From Prado023 sp963777855 (GTDB lineage: Bacteria > Actinomycetota > Actinomycetes > S36-B12 > CAIYMF01), in the NCBI GenBank assembly GCA_963777855.1, contig CAVZRW010000007.1:1-64000 (forward strand): a DNA stretch of 64,000 bases, written 5' to 3'. Of the stretch, positions 8,077-16,503 are shown one piece after another. The notes under the pieces were generated by a model. It did no database searches. It was not told the origin of the DNA and saw nothing but the letters and a program-made list of their open reading frames with translations. A program made the position numbers and the translations under genes. How positions within the stretch are numbered: the stretch's first letter is position 1; every line of letters begins with the position of its first letter.

Positions 8077-9494
8077 TCAGGCGGCGTAGGTGCGCTGCTC
8101 AGCGGCGCTCGTCAGGCCCTTGACCAGGGACTTGAGCATCTGGCGGGTGACCGTTCCGGGACCCCGGACGGGGTGCGGAACTGCGCCTCCCACGTGACGG
8201 TGGTGCCTCCGCCCGGGGTGGGCTCGAGGGTGACGAAGCCGTGGTACATCCACTGCAAGGGGGCGCCCTTGGCCGTGTACTCCAGGCGGTTGGGCTCCTC
8301 GGCGACGACCATCGTCTCGGTCACCGCCAGCCGCGCGGGGCCGCCTGAGAGGCGCCGCACGGTGCCGACCTCGCCGCCGTCCGACGGGCGGCTGACCACC
8401 TCGGACGTGGAGAACGGTGACCACTCGGACATCCGCTCGTGGTCGGTGAGGACCTCCCAGACCCGCTCCGGCGGGGCGGAGGTGAAGGCGGTCGCCGACG
8501 CCCGGGTGACCGGTGCTGGGTTCGGCGCGAAGCCGAGCTCGAGCAGGTTGAACGGGTTGACCTTCTCCTTCCTGCCCGCGCGCTTGTGGTAGAGCAGCTC
8601 GACGCTGAAGCCGTGGGGGTCGTTGACGTAGACGGCGTACCACAGCTTCTTGAGCAGGGTCGGCTTGGTGCTGTTGGGCTGCAGACCGTGCTCCGCGCAG
8701 TGCGCGACGAGCGCGTCGTGCTCGTTGCCGTCGCGGACCCCGAGGGCGATGTTCAGCGGGCCGATGTGGCTGATCATGTAGCCCTCGGGCCACGGCTTGC
8801 CGACCGGGTCGAGGTACTGCACGACCTCCAGGAAGATGTCCTGGGCGCGCACGACGAAGGACTCGCGGCTCGCCCCGGCCAGGCCCCACAGCGCCTCGTG
8901 CTCGGGGGTGTGCAGCACGACCTCGGTCTCCTCGGGAAGGCCGAGCACGTGCAGCCAGGTGTTGCGAGCCTCGTCGAGGTCGGGCACCGACAGGGTCATG
9001 AACCGGGTGGCCACCGGCAGGTCACGCACGCGCGGGCGCTGCTCGACGGCACGGGGGTCGTCCTCCAGGATCTCCAGCAGCACGCCGTTGGGGTCCTTCA
9101 CGCAGACGCGGCGCGCACCCGTCTCACCCATCGGGTCCGTCAGCAGGGCGACCTGGCGATGCGCGAGTCGCTCGAGGGTGGCGTCGAAGTCGTCGACGTG
9201 GATCCCCATCATGGTGTAGCCGATGTCACAGGGCCGCCAGTCCGCCGGAACCGGCTCCGGGGTGGGCTTGCGGAACTCGAACAGCTCCACCTGGAAGAAG
9301 TCCTGCGAGTCCAGCAGCCACCAGCACTCGCTGGTCGCGTCCGGCAGGCCCTGCACGTCAGCGGAGCCCAGCTGCGGCAGGAACGCAGCCGTGCCGCCCC
9401 CTTCGACGTAGCCGAAGATGTCGCGGTACCAGCGCTGGGTGTGCTGGACGGAGTGGACGCTGAGGGCGATCTGGTTGAGGGGCAGCTCGGTCAT
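8077..9494 (-). CDS. VOC-VOC-SRPBCC fusion protein (one frame break near 3' end)
   Basis: Two glyoxalase/dioxygenase-fold (VOC) domains are followed by a START-like SRPBCC domain. VOC 1 covers residues 1-150 (MTELPLNQIALSVHSV to VCVKDPNGVLLEIL), VOC 2 residues 160-305 (FMTLSVPDLDEARNTWLHVL to YVNDPHGFSVELLY), and SRPBCC from about 330 (RASATAFTSAPPERVWEVL to GGGTTVTWEAQF). Near 8160 the frame breaks by one base: continuing in the second frame gives GTVTRQMLKSLVKGLTSAAE, a normal SRPBCC C-terminus ending at 8077. The break sits in a run of C/G, so an indel in the read is likely. VOC enzymes can be dioxygenases, isomerases or lyases and SRPBCC domains bind hydrophobic ligands; both suit a catabolic enzyme in this operon. 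Confidence 0.82.
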
Positions 9495-9539
9495 GCGGTG
9501 TTCCTTCGATTCCTTCGATGGGGTCGGTCGGGTACGGGG

Positions 9540-10552
9540 TCACGCCATGCCGCGGACGGCCGCGAGGATGCGGTCGACGTTGGGCAGGGCGGCGTGCTCG
9601 AGGTGGGGGGCGAACGGGATGGTCGCTCGACGGCGACCCGGGCGTACTTCGCCTGGGTGCCGGATTCGAGCAGCAGGGCGGCGACCTCGCCGGTGAGCCC
9701 GGCGCGGGTGTAGTCCTCGTCGACCACGACGACCCGCCCGGTCTTGGCCGCGGCGGCGACGATCGCCTCGCGGTCCAGCGGGGCGACCGTGCGCAGGTCC
9801 ACGACCTCGGCCTCGATCCCCTGGTCGGCCAGCACGTCGGCGGCCTCCAGGCAGCGGTGCACGCCGACGGCCAGGCTGATCAGGGCCACGTCGGAGCCCT
9901 CGCGGCGCACGGCGGCCTTCCCGAACGGGATCGGCTCGACGACGTCGGGCACCTCGCCGCGGATCCCGTCGGCGGGGATGATGCTGGTGAAGTCGACCGT
10001 CTTGCGGCTGTCGCCGGCCAGGTACTCCAGCATCTGGATGTCGAGCAGCTTCGGGGTCAGGAAGACCACGAACTCGTCGCCCTGCAGGGCGGTGAGCATC
10101 AGCCCGGCAGCGTCCGCCGGGGTGGAGGGCACCACGACCGTGGTCGACGGGTAGGCCGCGAGCGTGCCCCAGTGGGCCTGCTCGTGCTGGCCGCCGTCGG
10201 TGTACCAGCCGCCCGCCCCGGCGCGGATCACCAGCGGGATGTCCCAGCGTCCGCCGGAGAAGTCGCGGAACTTCGACGCCCCGTTGACGATCGCGGCCCA
10301 GCCGACGGCGGCGAAGTCGATCATGTAGAGCTCGACGACCGGCTTCAGGCCGGCCATCGCCGCGCCGATGCCGGCGTACATGAACGCGCCCTCGCTGATC
10401 GGGGTGTCGCGGACCCGGTCGTTGCCGAACCGGGCCAGCAGGTTGCGGCGCAGCAGGCGCACGTCCTCGCCCCAGGTGAGGATGCGGTCGTCGGCGGCCA
10501 TGGCCTGGCCGAGGGCGTGGTCGACCGCCTGGTCGAGGGTCATGATGCTCAC
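9540..10552 (-). CDS. 2-oxoacid dehydrogenase E1 beta subunit (one frame break near 3' end)
   Basis: The beta subunit of a thiamine-diphosphate-dependent E1 of the acetoin/pyruvate dehydrogenase type. The pyrimidine-binding domain starts with LTWGEDV and continues through DTPISEGAFMYAGIGAAMAG and MIDFAAVGWAAIVNGASKFR. The C-terminal transketolase domain has VALISLAVGVHRCLEAADVL and VVDLRTVAPLDREAI. The GTG at 10552 overlaps the alpha-subunit stop (GTGA), with GGGAGG six bases before it, so the two are translationally coupled; ATG at 10543 is an alternative. Near 9625 the frame breaks: the continuing frame gives TIPFAPHLEHAALPNVDRIL, the expected C-terminus, ending at 9540. No E2 or E3 gene is found in this window. 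Confidence 0.88.
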
Positions 10553-11661
10553 TTGGTGCCTCCCTTGAGGGTGCCGAAGATGGGGCGGCCGGCGACGGCC
10601 GCTCGGGCGGAGGTGATGACGGGCCCGATCTCGGCGAGCTCCTGCGCCTCGATGCGATCGGCCTGGCCCTCGGCGAGCAGCGGGCGCGCGTTGGCCACGG
10701 GGTCCATGGTCGAGCCGATCGCCCAGTCCCGGGCGGCACGCGCCCCGCGCTTGGTGATCTCCCCCACCCCGCCGGCCTTCTGGGCAGCTCCGCCGCCCTC
10801 GGCGGTGACGCCGTCCTTGATGCCCGGACCCCACGCGGCGGCCATGACCTTCGGGGTGTGCAGCAGGCGGACCAGGCCGTCGCCCTCGAAGTGCCCGCCG
10901 GGGCGGTGGCAGGTGGCGTACAGGAAGCCGGGCCCCTTGCCGGCGCGGGCCCGCTCGATGAGCCGGCCGGCGGCGGCGAAGACATCCTCCACACGGTCGC
11001 CGTTCGCGGTCTCGACCGGCAGGCCGAACCCGCGCGCGCGCTCCACCGGGGTTGCGCCGGTGACATCGGAGGAGTAGGTCGTGATCGACCACTTGTTGTC
11101 CTTGCACACGAACACGACGGGCAGGTTCCACGCGACCGCCATGTTGTAGGCCTCCATGAGCATGCCGGCGTTCATGGTGGCCTCGCCGTGGAAGGCCACG
11201 GCCACCGCACCCGGGTTGCGCATGGCGTGCGAGATCGCGGCGCCGACGGCCAGCGGCGCGCCTGCTCCGACCATGCCGTCGCAACCGGTGCCCAGGTCCG
11301 GCTCGAGCAGGTGCATGTGTCCGGCCATGCCGTGGTTCATTCCCTGGTCGGAGCCGAGCACCTCGAGCATGAGCGACTCGGGGTCGGCGCCCCGGCCGAT
11401 GAACGGCGGGGTGTTCCGGTGGTCGAGGTGCAGCGTGTCCCGCTCGTCGAGGTGGGCCAGGATGCCGGCGTTGATGCCCTCCTCGCCGATGCCGGAGTGG
11501 TACTCACCGGGCACGAGGCCGTCGTGCCATGCCTGGACAAGGGCCTCGTCGACCAGGCGCATCCGCACCATGAGCCGGTAGCTGGTGGCGGCATCGAACT
11601 CGGCCGGGGTCACCCGGCGCCGGGCAAGTGGGCCGCGCTGCAGGGGGGTCGGGACGCGCAT
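10549..11661 (-). CDS. 2-oxoacid dehydrogenase E1 alpha subunit (TPP-dependent)
   Basis: A 370-residue E1 alpha subunit with the expected fold: a helical N-terminus (SYRLMVRMRLVDEALVQA), YHSGIGEEGINAG, HRNTPPFIGRG, and GMAGHMHLL in the substrate/TPP channel. The TPP-binding motif is AFHGEATMNAGML followed about 28 residues later by KDNKWSITT, a variant of the usual GDG...NN; the GE in place of GD is also seen in this subfamily. With the beta subunit it would oxidatively decarboxylate a 2-oxoacid or cleave acetoin. It lies 33 bases downstream of the SDR gene and overlaps the beta gene. The absence of an E2/E3 partner nearby means either they are elsewhere or this E1 works alone. Confidence 0.9.
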   Translation of the reverse strand: MRVPTPLQRGPLARRRVTPAEFDAATSYRLMVRMRLVDEALVQAWHDGLVPGEYHSGIGEEGINAGILAHLDERDTLHLDHRNTPPFIGRGADPESLMLEVLGSDQGMNHGMAGHMHLLEPDLGTGCDGMVGAGAPLAVGAAISHAMRNPGAVAVAFHGEATMNAGMLMEAYNMAVAWNLPVVFVCKDNKWSITTYSSDVTGATPVERARGFGLPVETANGDRVEDVFAAAGRLIERARAGKGPGFLYATCHRPGGHFEGDGLVRLLHTPKVMAAAWGPGIKDGVTAEGGGAAQKAGGVGEITKRGARAARDWAIGSTMDPVANARPLLAEGQADRIEAQELAEIGPVITSARAAVAGRPIFGTLKGGTK

Positions 11662-11694
11662 TCCTCGCTCCGTTCGTGTGGTCGGGTCGGACGG

Positions 11695-12684
11695 TCAGAT
11701 GAGGCCCTCGGCGCGGGCCCATTCCTCGCAACGGCGCATGCCCTCGTCGAACTCGACGATCGGCTCGTAGCCGAGCACGGTGCGCGCCTTCTCGATCGAG
11801 TAGCCCGCCGGGCGGTTCAGCAGGTGCATGGCGGCCGCCCCGAGCTCATTGGGCTTGCCGATCTTTCGCTGCAGCCCGCCGACGACGTTGAGCAGCGGGG
11901 CTGCGACCTTCAGCGGGACCATGCGGGGCTTGCCGCCGGCCCAGCCAGCCACTCGGCCGAAGTACTCACCGCAGGTCACGGGGTTGCCGTCGCCGATGTT
12001 GAAGATCTGCCCGGCTGCCTTGTCGGAGGACAGCACCAGCACCATGCCGTCGACGAAGTTGTCGATGTAGACGATGTCGAAGATGCCCTTGCCGCCGCTG
12101 GGCAGGGGAAGCAGACCGGACTTGACCAGGGCGAGCGGTTCGCGGATCCACACCGAGCCGGGGCCGTAGACGTCGCACGGGCGCACGACGACGCACTCGA
12201 TCTCGCCCGCCGCGTGCGCGGCCAGGACGACCTGCTCGGAGTTGACCTTCGTGTCGGTGTAGCTGCTCACGCCACCGGAGACTCGCACGGGGTAGGTCTC
12301 GTCGACGTTCTCGGGGAAGTCGAAGCCGTACGCGGCGACGCTGGACAGGTGCACGAACCGGCTCACGCCGGCGGCGATGGCCGCGTCGAGCACCTTGCGG
12401 GTGCCCAGGACGTTGACCTCCCAGGCCTTGTCGATCGGCGCGACCGTGCTCACGATCGCGGCGGTGTGCACGACCGCGTCCACGCCGTCGAGCGCGTCCG
12501 CCCAGACGTCGGGGTCCGTCGTCGTGCCCTCGACGATGCCGTTGGCCGGGTCGCCGACCAGGTCCACCCCCGTCACCTCCGCACCGAGCTCGCGCAGCCG
12601 CGCGGCCAGGGCCTTGCCGATGAAGCCGTTCGCTCCGGTGATGAAGATCCTGGCAGGGACGGTGGGTGCGGGACGGTCGGACAT
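11695..12684 (-). CDS. NAD-dependent epimerase/dehydratase (extended SDR)
   Basis: A 329-residue extended short-chain dehydrogenase. The N-terminal nucleotide site is ITGANGFIGKALAARL, the acid residue binding NAD ribose follows in VTGVDLVGD, and the catalytic Tyr-Lys pair is SYTDTK, preceded by a Ser in FVHLSSVAAYG. The substrate domain (VVRPCDVYGPGS, FDIVYIDNFVDG) resembles 3-beta-hydroxysteroid dehydrogenase or sugar-epimerase types, so the substrate is open. It is the first gene of the five-gene operon and faces the MerR gene across about 140 bases that contain paired palindromes. Confidence 0.88.
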   Translation of the reverse strand: MSDRPAPTVPARIFITGANGFIGKALAARLRELGAEVTGVDLVGDPANGIVEGTTTDPDVWADALDGVDAVVHTAAIVSTVAPIDKAWEVNVLGTRKVLDAAIAAGVSRFVHLSSVAAYGFDFPENVDETYPVRVSGGVSSYTDTKVNSEQVVLAAHAAGEIECVVVRPCDVYGPGSVWIREPLALVKSGLLPLPSGGKGIFDIVYIDNFVDGMVLVLSSDKAAGQIFNIGDGNPVTCGEYFGRVAGWAGGKPRMVPLKVAAPLLNVVGGLQRKIGKPNELGAAAMHLLNRPAGYSIEKARTVLGYEPIVEFDEGMRRCEEWARAEGLI

Positions 12685-12784
12685 GAATGGCTCCTTGGGC
12701 GGACAGGGATGATGACCTGCGTAAGGTAGCGACTAACAGTGCTCGGTGTCAACCGACGTAGCGCACTGGCATTCGACTCAGTCA

Positions 12785-12818
12785 AGTGGCTTGTTACCAC
12801 TGAATCGCCACAATGTGG
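12785..12818. promoter_or_regulatory. Two adjacent palindromes in the SDR/MerR divergent promoter
   Basis: AGTGG at 12785-12789 is mirrored by CCACT at 12797-12801 around a seven-base spacer, and CCACA at 12808-12812 is mirrored by TGTGG at 12814-12818. Both lie within 40 bases upstream of the MerR start and face the SDR operon on the other side. They are the best candidates for the binding site of the MerR regulator. Confidence 0.5.
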
Positions 12819-12822
12819 TTGA

Positions 12823-13654
12823 ATGGCTGTCATGACAGCAGCAGCGGTCGATCAGGCTGGGCCGGTCGAGTACACGCTCACCGAGCTGTCCGAGGTCACC
12901 GGCGTGCCGCCTCGGACCATCCGCTACTACCAGTCCAACGGGCTGCTCCCCCGACCCGGGACGGCGCGGCAACCAGGCCATCTACTCCCACGAGCACCTG
13001 AACCTGCTGCGCTCCGTCGCCGAGCTGCAGGCTGAGGGCCTGCGCCTGCAGACGATCCGCAGCATGCTCAACGGCGATGCCGACACAGGCGCGTCCGTGG
13101 TGGACCTGCTCGGGCCCAACCTGTCCGGTAGCGCCTGGTTGCGGACCTCGGCACGGACCCTCGACGAGGGCGAGCTCGCCGACCTGCTCGGCGAGGCCTA
13201 CCCCGAGCACGTCAGCGACCTGGTCAAGTTCGGCTACCTCGAGCGCCGCACCGGCCCCGGTGGCCGAGGCGTCTGGTTCGCCCCCAGCGTCCCCCAACTA
13301 CGCGGCGCCCTGGAACTGCAGAAGGTCGGAACCGACATCGAGCTCAGCGCCTGGTCGGCCGAACTCATGCGTCGCCGATTCCGGGAGCTGTGCGAGGAGT
13401 TCGCCGTCAAGTGGATCTCCGAGGCCGGCGAGCACTTCGCCGGCGACGGCACGCAGGAGGAGTTCGAGGCGAACCTGGAGATCATCCGCGCCGTCACCTG
13501 GCAGTCAGCCGCGCACGTGATGGCCGAGGAGATCGAGGCAGTCATCCACCGGGTCGATGAGATCCGCCAGAAGATGCAGCGCGAGGGATCGGTTCCCCCT
13601 GGGCGCGACTCTCGCTCCTCGGGCGTCGCCACGGGTGGAGCACCAGAACGGTGA
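12823..13654 (+). CDS. MerR-family transcriptional regulator (one frame break)
   Basis: The N-terminus is a MerR helix-turn-helix (YTLTELSEVTGVPPRTIRYY then QSNGLLP). A one-base break near 12965 interrupts the frame; reading on gives NQAIYSHEHLNLLRSVAELQ then AEGLRLQTIRSMLNG, the expected second half of the MerR fold. The remaining 190 or so residues (RELCEEFAVKWISEAG, AAHVMAEEIEAVIHRVDEI) are a helical effector domain I do not recognise, without the cysteines of metal sensors. It is divergent from the SDR-E1-VOC-MDR operon and most probably controls it in response to a pathway metabolite. Start is ATG 12823 or 12832; neither has a strong ribosome-binding site. Confidence 0.82.
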
Positions 13655-13703
13655 TCCCACTGCTCTACGCGTGTGCCAGGGACGTCGGTTAGAGTCGCGC
13701 GGC

Positions 13704-14453
13704 ATGGAAGATCCGCCCACCAGCCTCTCGCGGTACGAGGACCGCACCGCCGCACCCCTGACCGTCTTCGCGGTGGCGTTCCTGTTCGCCTACGCGACAC
13801 CGATCATCTGGCAGGGCGCTCCGGACCCGCTCATCATGACCCTCCGGGCCATGAACGTCGTCCTGTGGCTGGTCTTCGCCGCCGACCTCGTCACGCGGTG
13901 CTGGCTGTCTGGACAGCCACTTCACTACGCGCTGCGACATCCCATCGATGTCCTGCTCGTCCTCCTGCCCATGCTTCGACCCCTGCGCGTGCTGCGCGTC
14001 TTCACCGCCCTGCAGCTGATGATCCGCCACGGGGGCCGGGTCTCGATCGGCCAGACGCTGGGAGGCGCCCTCGGCGCCACTGTGCTGCTGATGGTGGTCG
14101 CCTCGGTGGCGGTGCTGGACGCCGAGCGGGGGCACCCGGGATCGACGATCCAGACCTACGGCGACGCACTCTGGTGGTCTGCGGTCACGGCCACGACGAT
14201 CGGGTACGGCGATGTCTACCCGGTCACTGCCAGCGGGCGGATCGTGGCGTTCGGGCTGATGCTCGTGGGCATCTCGATGATCGGTGTGGTGACCGCGAGC
14301 ATCGCGGCCTGGTTCGTGGGCCGCAATGAGGAGGCCGCCGAGGACGAGGTCGTCTCCGAGATCCGGGCCCTGCGCGAGCAGGTGGCCCGATTGCTCGACG
14401 ACCGCTCCCCCGAGGTCTCCATGGGCGACGAGGGGTCGACTCCCTCCCGCTAG
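13704..14453 (+). CDS. Voltage-gated-type potassium channel
   Basis: A 249-residue six-helix ion channel of the voltage-gated superfamily. The selectivity filter TTIGYGD lies at residues 164-170, between helices S5 and S6. Helix S4 is short, with arginines every third residue in LRPLRVLRVF (92, 95, 98), and the S1-S3 region has an acidic residue in FAADLVTR. The C-terminus after S6 is a charged coiled-coil-like tail (EEAAEDEVVSEIRALREQVA) that could mediate tetramer assembly. The ATG at 13704 starts the first residue of a normal channel N-terminus. Its stop overlaps that of the convergent downstream gene by four bases. Confidence 0.9.
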   Translation: MEDPPTSLSRYEDRTAAPLTVFAVAFLFAYATPIIWQGAPDPLIMTLRAMNVVLWLVFAADLVTRCWLSGQPLHYALRHPIDVLLVLLPMLRPLRVLRVFTALQLMIRHGGRVSIGQTLGGALGATVLLMVVASVAVLDAERGHPGSTIQTYGDALWWSAVTATTIGYGDVYPVTASGRIVAFGLMLVGISMIGVVTASIAAWFVGRNEEAAEDEVVSEIRALREQVARLLDDRSPEVSMGDEGSTPSR

Positions 14454-15262
14454 AGCGGCAATCCCACCGCGTCGCAGGGCAGGGCCCGATCCGGATAGCG
14501 CGCCTCATAGCGGGGGGTGAGCAACTGGTCGGCGATCAGGAAGTCCTGGTTCTCCATCTGGATGAAGCCCTCGTACTTGGTGTCGAGGTCGACGATGGAG
14601 ATCAGCACGAGGCCCAGGACCGACGTGAGGACCGCCAACGCGCCGATCTGGGTACGGCGTGAGACATAGGGCAACGTGAAGGCGGCGATCCCCAGCACCG
14701 CCAGCGCACTGGTCATCAGCAGCAGGAGCTCCAGCTCGGTCGGCACAGTGGGTCGGGCCTGGACCAGCCTGAGGCGACGCCCATCGCTGCGCTCCTTGTC
14801 CGCGGCGAGCAGCGTGCCGTAGGGCTGGCCGTTGTCGATCTCACGCAGCTTGGCAAGGGGGATGTCCAGGGCGGACCCCCACCTGCCAGCGGCCGGGGAC
14901 AGCTCGGGATCGCCGGCGAGGGCCGGCCAGTCCTGATGGGCCACCGCCCGGGCGTAGCAGACCAGCGCGGACTGCATCGGCTCGGCGATCGGGTCGTCGT
15001 AGTAGCCGGCGATGTCGAACTCGAAGACGACCCGACCGGCCTCGAGCCCCGACGCGTCCTTCGAGGCGCGGAAGCTGGAGAACACCTGGACCAGCACGAA
15101 CGCCAGCAGCAGGACCGTGAGGGTCAGCAGCGGGGAGATCAGCAGCTCGAGCTTGACGCCCTGGACCTCAGACTTCGCGAACGGGCGCACCCATCGGTTG
15201 GCGAGCAGCCCGACGGCCAGCGCACCGACCAGGACCCCGAAGACGATCACCCACGTGGGCAT
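14450..15262 (-). CDS. DUF4239 family membrane protein
   Basis: A 270-residue protein with two N-terminal membrane helices (WVIVFGVLVGALAVGLLAN; LLTLTVLLLAFVLVQVFSSF), an acidic soluble middle and two C-terminal helices (LLLLMTSALAVLGIAAFTL; IGALAVLTSVLGLVLIS), which is the bestrophin-like DUF4239 layout. The middle contains DPIAEPMQSALVCYARAVAHQDW, typical of the family. The ATG at 15262 is preceded by GGGGAG with a four-base spacer. The function of the family is unproven; an anion-channel-like role is sometimes suggested from distant bestrophin similarity. It converges with the K+ channel gene. Confidence 0.75.
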   Translation of the reverse strand: MPTWVIVFGVLVGALAVGLLANRWVRPFAKSEVQGVKLELLISPLLTLTVLLLAFVLVQVFSSFRASKDASGLEAGRVVFEFDIAGYYDDPIAEPMQSALVCYARAVAHQDWPALAGDPELSPAAGRWGSALDIPLAKLREIDNGQPYGTLLAADKERSDGRRLRLVQARPTVPTELELLLLMTSALAVLGIAAFTLPYVSRRTQIGALAVLTSVLGLVLISIVDLDTKYEGFIQMENQDFLIADQLLTPRYEARYPDRALPCDAVGLPL

Positions 15263-15511
15263 CTCACTCCCCTTGCGGGCGACGAGGGCCCGACCGCACT
15301 GCACCTGCAACGATGGCCCACAGCCTACGCGGGGCCGAGTCCGGGCCGGGCCAGAGGTGGCGCGATGAGCTGCCGCGCAGTTTCCGCCCGGCAGCAGCCT
15401 CCCTATCCCACTCGACACCAGCGCCACTTCCCAACTCGCACAGGCGGGGCGGAGCTAGCGGGTGACCCGGCAGGCGCCGGGGTCACCCACCGAGTGCCGC
15501 GCGGGCTGGGC

Positions 15512-16102
15512 TCACTTGATCGACTCGATCACCTTGTGGTAGCCGGTCTTGGCCTGCTCCTGGGCGTCATGGGCGACCTCGCTGGCCCGGCCCGGGACCT
15601 GCGCCAGGGTGTCGGTCGCCGTGTCGAGGAACTTCTCGGCATCGGAACGGACCTCATCAAGGAACTTCTCGGTGTCGGCACGCAGCTCCTCGATGAGCTT
15701 CTCGGTGTCGTCGCGCAATGCGCCCACGGTCGCCGGGATCTCGACCCTGGCCACCATGTCGCGCAGCGTGTCCACGAGCTTCTCAGCGTTGGCACGCACC
15801 TGGTCGACGAACCTCTCGGCGTCCCCGCGGACCTCGTCCAGGGTCGGGACCTCGACCTTGCCCACCATCTCGCGCAACTGCTCCACGGTCGGCACGTGCA
15901 GGCCCTCGGGCACCTGCTCCATGGCCGGGGTCGCCTTCTTGGCGGGCGCCGTGCGGGCGGTGGTGGCCTTCTTGGTCGCAGCCTTCGCCGATGCCGTCTT
16001 CTTCGCCGCGGTCTTGCGCGCGGTCGTGGTGGCCTTCTTGGCGGCGGCCTTTGTCCCCTCGACAATCTCGGTCACGTTCTCAGGAGTGGTGTTCTCATTC
16101 AT
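15512..16102 (-). CDS. Lysine-rich HbhA/histone-like protein (196 aa)
   Basis: The N-terminal 60 residues are a histone-H1-like low-complexity region of Lys-Ala-Thr repeats (TKAAAKKATTTARKTAAKKT), followed by a long amphipathic helical part in which EKL/EKF-type repeats recur (NAEKLVDTLRDMV, DTEKLIEELRADTEKFLDEV, RSDAEKFLDTATD). Heparin-binding haemagglutinin of mycobacteria has the same two parts in the opposite order, helices first and Lys/Ala tail last. The protein may bind DNA, polyanions or lipids. A GAGGA ribosome-binding site precedes the ATG. It sits four bases after an XRE-regulator remnant, the same neighbourhood as hbhA in mycobacteria, which supports the comparison. Confidence 0.7.
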   Translation of the reverse strand: MNENTTPENVTEIVEGTKAAAKKATTTARKTAAKKTASAKAATKKATTARTAPAKKATPAMEQVPEGLHVPTVEQLREMVGKVEVPTLDEVRGDAERFVDQVRANAEKLVDTLRDMVARVEIPATVGALRDDTEKLIEELRADTEKFLDEVRSDAEKFLDTATDTLAQVPGRASEVAHDAQEQAKTGYHKVIESIK

Positions 16103-16105
16103 GGG

Positions 16106-16289
16106 TCAGTCCTCTTCTGTGTTCTCGTGGGTTGCATGCGAGTGCTGGGCCGGGTTCCGGGCCTGGACGGCCGCGTGGATCTCCAGCAGCGCCGTGCCCG
16201 GCCGCTCGGTGAGCGGTCGGGTCCTCGGCGATCGCGGTCGGCTGTCCGGTGAGGAACCCACCGAACTGCGCCGCGTCACGCTTGGCCAC
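16106..16289 (-). pseudogene. Remnant of an XRE regulator, helix-turn-helix missing
   Basis: From a GTG at 16289, with GGAG upstream, the frame reads VAKRDAAQFGGFLTGQ, like the N-terminus of small XRE regulators, and reaches AIAEDP. After a frame switch near 16215 it gives LTERPGTALLEIHAAVQARN and runs to a stop at 16106. That second part closely resembles the C-terminus of the mycobacterial Rv0474-type regulators, whose gene precedes hbhA. The whole is about 60 codons against roughly 130 expected, and the DNA-binding helix-turn-helix is gone. I infer an internal deletion plus a frameshift. The resemblance is from memory of the family, not from a search. Confidence 0.5.
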
Positions 16290-16310
16290 ACCTCGAGTCT
16301 CCGCCCAAGC

Positions 16311-16326
16311 GCTTGCTATTGCAAGC
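16311..16326. promoter_or_regulatory. Palindrome upstream of the XRE remnant
   Basis: GCTTGC at 16311-16316 is mirrored by GCAAGC at 16321-16326 around TATT. It lies about 22 bases before the GTG of the regulator remnant on the minus strand, where an autoregulatory operator would sit. The core TTGCTATTGCAA is AT-rich in otherwise GC-rich surroundings. Confidence 0.45.
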
Positions 16327-16503
16327 ACTTTGTTAGCGGCCACACCGTGAGATGGCTCACGCCCCAGTCAGGCCTGAGCTGGGTGGCAGTGCTCCCCACC
16401 GATGCTCCCCGACGGGGATCCCGATCGCCACCCAGTATCGGCGATGCGGCGATCCGGCGATCCGGCGATCCGGGCATCGCGACACCGTGGGTCGTATCGT
16501 GGT

